This document shows, in pieces, positions 6,884-8,479 of a stretch of 8,479 nucleotides of DNA (position 1 is the stretch's first letter; each line of letters begins with the position of its first letter). Under the pieces are notes generated by a model. The model did no database searches. It saw only the letters and a list, made by a program, of their open reading frames with translations, and was not told the origin of the DNA. The position numbers and the translations under genes were made by a program. The DNA comes from an uncultured Blautia sp. (GTDB lineage Bacteria > Bacillota > Clostridia > Lachnospirales > Lachnospiraceae), in assembly GCF_934424005.1 (NCBI RefSeq), contig NZ_CAKRXI010000065.1, positions 1 to 8,479 of the forward strand. The letters are read 5' to 3'.

Positions 6884-6901
6884 CAATTAAAATAAAATGA
6901 T

Positions 6902-6940
6902 AAAAAAAGATTACCTGATTCCGAAAGGTAATCTTTTTTT
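6902..6940 (+). terminator. Intrinsic terminator after codB-like gene
   Basis: AAAAAAAGATTACC (6902-6915) and GGTAATCTTTTTTT (6927-6940) form a perfect 14-bp stem with an 11-nt loop, starting 18 nt after the stop codon. This is a textbook Rho-independent terminator, and its A-tract could also let it work for transcripts from the other side. Confidence 0.93.
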
Positions 6941-6956
6941 GTTGGGAATTATATAG

Positions 6957-6962
6957 TACAAT
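6957..6962 (+). promoter_or_regulatory. Possible -10 box of the AraC-family gene
   Basis: TACAAT (five of six matches to TATAAT) lies 42 nt before the ATG at 7005. The -35 region would fall in the T-run of the preceding terminator (TTTTTT) and is poor, so the promoter may be weak or activator-dependent. Because the preceding operon is terminated, some promoter is needed here. Confidence 0.4.
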
Positions 6963-7004
6963 AGACAGATAAGTGTTCGACTTGAATTGAAACGAGGAAC
7001 TCAA

Positions 7005-7943
7005 ATGGCAAAAAAGAGAAAAAAACCGAAGATGGAATTCCGTTATTACCAGATGTCGGCGGGAAGTCCGATCCTGGCGCTTCTTGGACAGAAGTGGGTC
7101 CAGAATTACGGGAATGATGTGGATTATCTTCACTTTCATAATTATCTTGAGATCGGGTACTGCTATGGCGGCGATGGATTTATGGTGCTTGGTGAAGAGG
7201 AAAAGCGCTTCTATGGAGGTATCGTTACAGTGATTCCGCCGAACTATCCACACACAACAAACAGCGATATCGGGACGGTCAGTAAATGGGAATATTTGTT
7301 CATTGACGTAGAAGGATTTATGAAAAAATTTCTGGATAATCCGGTCAAGGCAGAAAAGGTGATCCAGCGTATCTATTCCAGAGCTTTGTTTTTTGAAGAG
7401 AAGGAGAATTTGTCTATCTCGAATAAAATCCACAAGATTCTGGATATCATGAGAGATGGTGAGGAATTTTTTCTGGAGGAAGCAAAGGGAGTGCTTGCAG
7501 CACTTCTGGTAGAAATTGCCAGGTTAAACAGAGATTCCGGAGAGGATAAGGTTGCGGAAAATGCCGGTAAGCTTACCAATATGATCACCAGTGTGCTGAA
7601 TTATGTATCATATCACTACATGGAGGATATCAAAGTAGAGGATCTGGCGAATATCTGTCATATCAGTGAGACACATTTCCGGAGAGTTTTTACTTCCTAT
7701 ATGAAGATGAGCCCATTGGAATATATTAATACCGTACGTGTTTATACGGCATGTGAACTTCTGGAGACCACAGATGATCCGGTTGCGGATATTGCTCATA
7801 AATGTGGGTTTACGACAAACTCGACATTCAACAGAAACTTTAAACAGCTGATGGGAGTCACTCCTCTCGAATGGCGGAAACGTCCGGAAAGCTATGAGCA
7901 GCAGCTTCTGCGATTTGACATTCATTCAGAAAAAGGATGGTAG
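7005..7943 (+). CDS. AraC-family transcriptional regulator with N-terminal cupin
   Basis: A 312-residue cytoplasmic DNA-binding protein. The N-terminal half is a cupin-type ligand-sensing domain: HFHNYLE (H43, H45, E49) and the following glycine-rich and IPPNYPH segments are typical of sugar-responsive AraC regulators. The C-terminal AraC domain spans about residues 193-293. Its first helix-turn-helix is around KVEDLANICHISETHFRRVF and its second around VADIAHKCGFTTNSTFNRNF (about 260-279), followed by the family signature MGVTPLEWRK. I chose ATG 7005 because GAGG (6994-6997) precedes it by 7 nt; an in-frame TTG at 6987 is rejected. The very basic start (MAKKRKKPK) is unusual but plausible. 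No sugar transport or catabolism gene adjoins it, so its target is unknown; the gene 22 nt downstream, or its own promoter, are candidates. Family is certain; ligand unknown. Confidence 0.92.
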   Translation: MAKKRKKPKMEFRYYQMSAGSPILALLGQKWVQNYGNDVDYLHFHNYLEIGYCYGGDGFMVLGEEEKRFYGGIVTVIPPNYPHTTNSDIGTVSKWEYLFIDVEGFMKKFLDNPVKAEKVIQRIYSRALFFEEKENLSISNKIHKILDIMRDGEEFFLEEAKGVLAALLVEIARLNRDSGEDKVAENAGKLTNMITSVLNYVSYHYMEDIKVEDLANICHISETHFRRVFTSYMKMSPLEYINTVRVYTACELLETTDDPVADIAHKCGFTTNSTFNRNFKQLMGVTPLEWRKRPESYEQQLLRFDIHSEKGW

Positions 7944-7965
7944 AAAAAAGAAAGGAATCGTTTAT

Positions 7966-8478
7966 ATGTACGACTATAAGATTGTGGAGCAGGTCTCCCG
8001 AAAGAAAAAAAGTATGTCCGGAGTACTTCGGAAAATAATGATTATTTTCGCAGTGATCTTTGTGATCATGGGAATCACAATATCCCAGTCCTTTATGCTG
8101 GCAGGATTTCTTCTTGCAGCACTTTATTTTGTGTTTGATATTTTCAGCCAGAAGGATTATGAATATACTCTGGAACATGACCAGCTCAGTATCGATGTGA
8201 TCTATGGCAAAAAATACCGTAAGACTGCCCATGTACTGGAACTGAAGAATCTGGAAGTTGTTGCGCCGCACTGGCACGAAAGTGTTGCGAAATACAAGAA
8301 AAACGGCGGTACGGAACAGCTGAAAAAGTTCGACTATACCTCTTATGATGACAATGTTCCGTACTACACGATGATCATCAAAGAAGATGGACGAAAGATC
8401 AAACTGCTTCTTGATCTCACAGAGGAGATGCTGCACATGATAAAGGCACAGCATCCGGAAAAAGTCTATTTTGCATAA
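7966..8478 (+). CDS. Small two-helix membrane protein, function unknown
   Basis: A 170-residue protein with a basic N-terminus (RKKK at 12-15), two adjacent hydrophobic helices at about 24-39 and 43-57, and a roughly 110-residue soluble domain rich in beta-strand-like pattern (YEYTLEHDQLSIDVIYGKKYRKTAHVLELKNLEVV). The arrangement resembles small Firmicute membrane proteins with a PH-like cytoplasmic domain, and I have a tentative impression of DUF6106-type proteins, which I cannot confirm. The ATG at 7966 is preceded by AAGGA (7952-7956); an in-frame ATG at 7894 lies inside the AraC gene and is rejected. The gap to the AraC stop is 22 nt, so the two genes probably share a transcript. Stop TAA is complete one base before the window ends, so the gene is whole but its terminator is not visible. 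Confidence 0.75.
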   Translation: MYDYKIVEQVSRKKKSMSGVLRKIMIIFAVIFVIMGITISQSFMLAGFLLAALYFVFDIFSQKDYEYTLEHDQLSIDVIYGKKYRKTAHVLELKNLEVVAPHWHESVAKYKKNGGTEQLKKFDYTSYDDNVPYYTMIIKEDGRKIKLLLDLTEEMLHMIKAQHPEKVYFA

Positions 8479-8479
8479 A

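Overview
The window looks like chromosome from a strictly fermentative, low-to-mid GC Firmicute, most likely a gut-type Lachnospiraceae. The PflB and PflA sequences, the strong GGAGG-type ribosome binding sites, the A-tract/T-tract terminators and an Rpn-like protein with an 'IDYES' signature all fit that group. This assignment comes from recognising sequence styles, not from a database search.

Layout. (1) 46-771, minus strand: a PD-(D/E)XK-like (Rpn/PDDEXK transposase-type) protein with its own promoter, divergent from the rest. (2) 772-1307: about 540 bp without genes. It holds the minus-strand promoter, a 10-bp inverted repeat, an A/T-rich tract, the pflB promoter with a Rex-like operator across its -35 box, and a leader of about 115 nt with two stem-loops. 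(3) 1308-4303: pflB-pflA, pyruvate formate-lyase and its radical-SAM activase, 2 nt apart, closed by a strong terminator. (4) 4399-6883: a separate operon with a large, unrecognised phosphoribosyltransferase-like gene followed by a CodB-type cytosine permease homologue, closed by another strong terminator. (5) 7005-8478: an AraC-family regulator followed closely by a small two-helix membrane protein that ends one base before the window does.

How the genes work together. PflB splits pyruvate plus CoA into acetyl-CoA and formate under anaerobic conditions, and PflA installs the glycyl radical it needs. A redox-responsive operator such as Rex at the promoter would suit that role. The second operon pairs a nucleobase importer with a protein carrying type I PRTase signatures (an LRGALN pyrophosphate-loop-like motif and a GDIIASGET PRPP-loop-like motif). 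The simplest reading is import of a free base followed by its conversion to a nucleotide, but no cytosine deaminase or standard uracil PRTase is present. This is the most interesting part of the window. The AraC gene and its membrane partner may form a third small unit of unknown purpose.

No rRNA, tRNA, CRISPR array, insertion sequence or recognisable riboswitch was seen.
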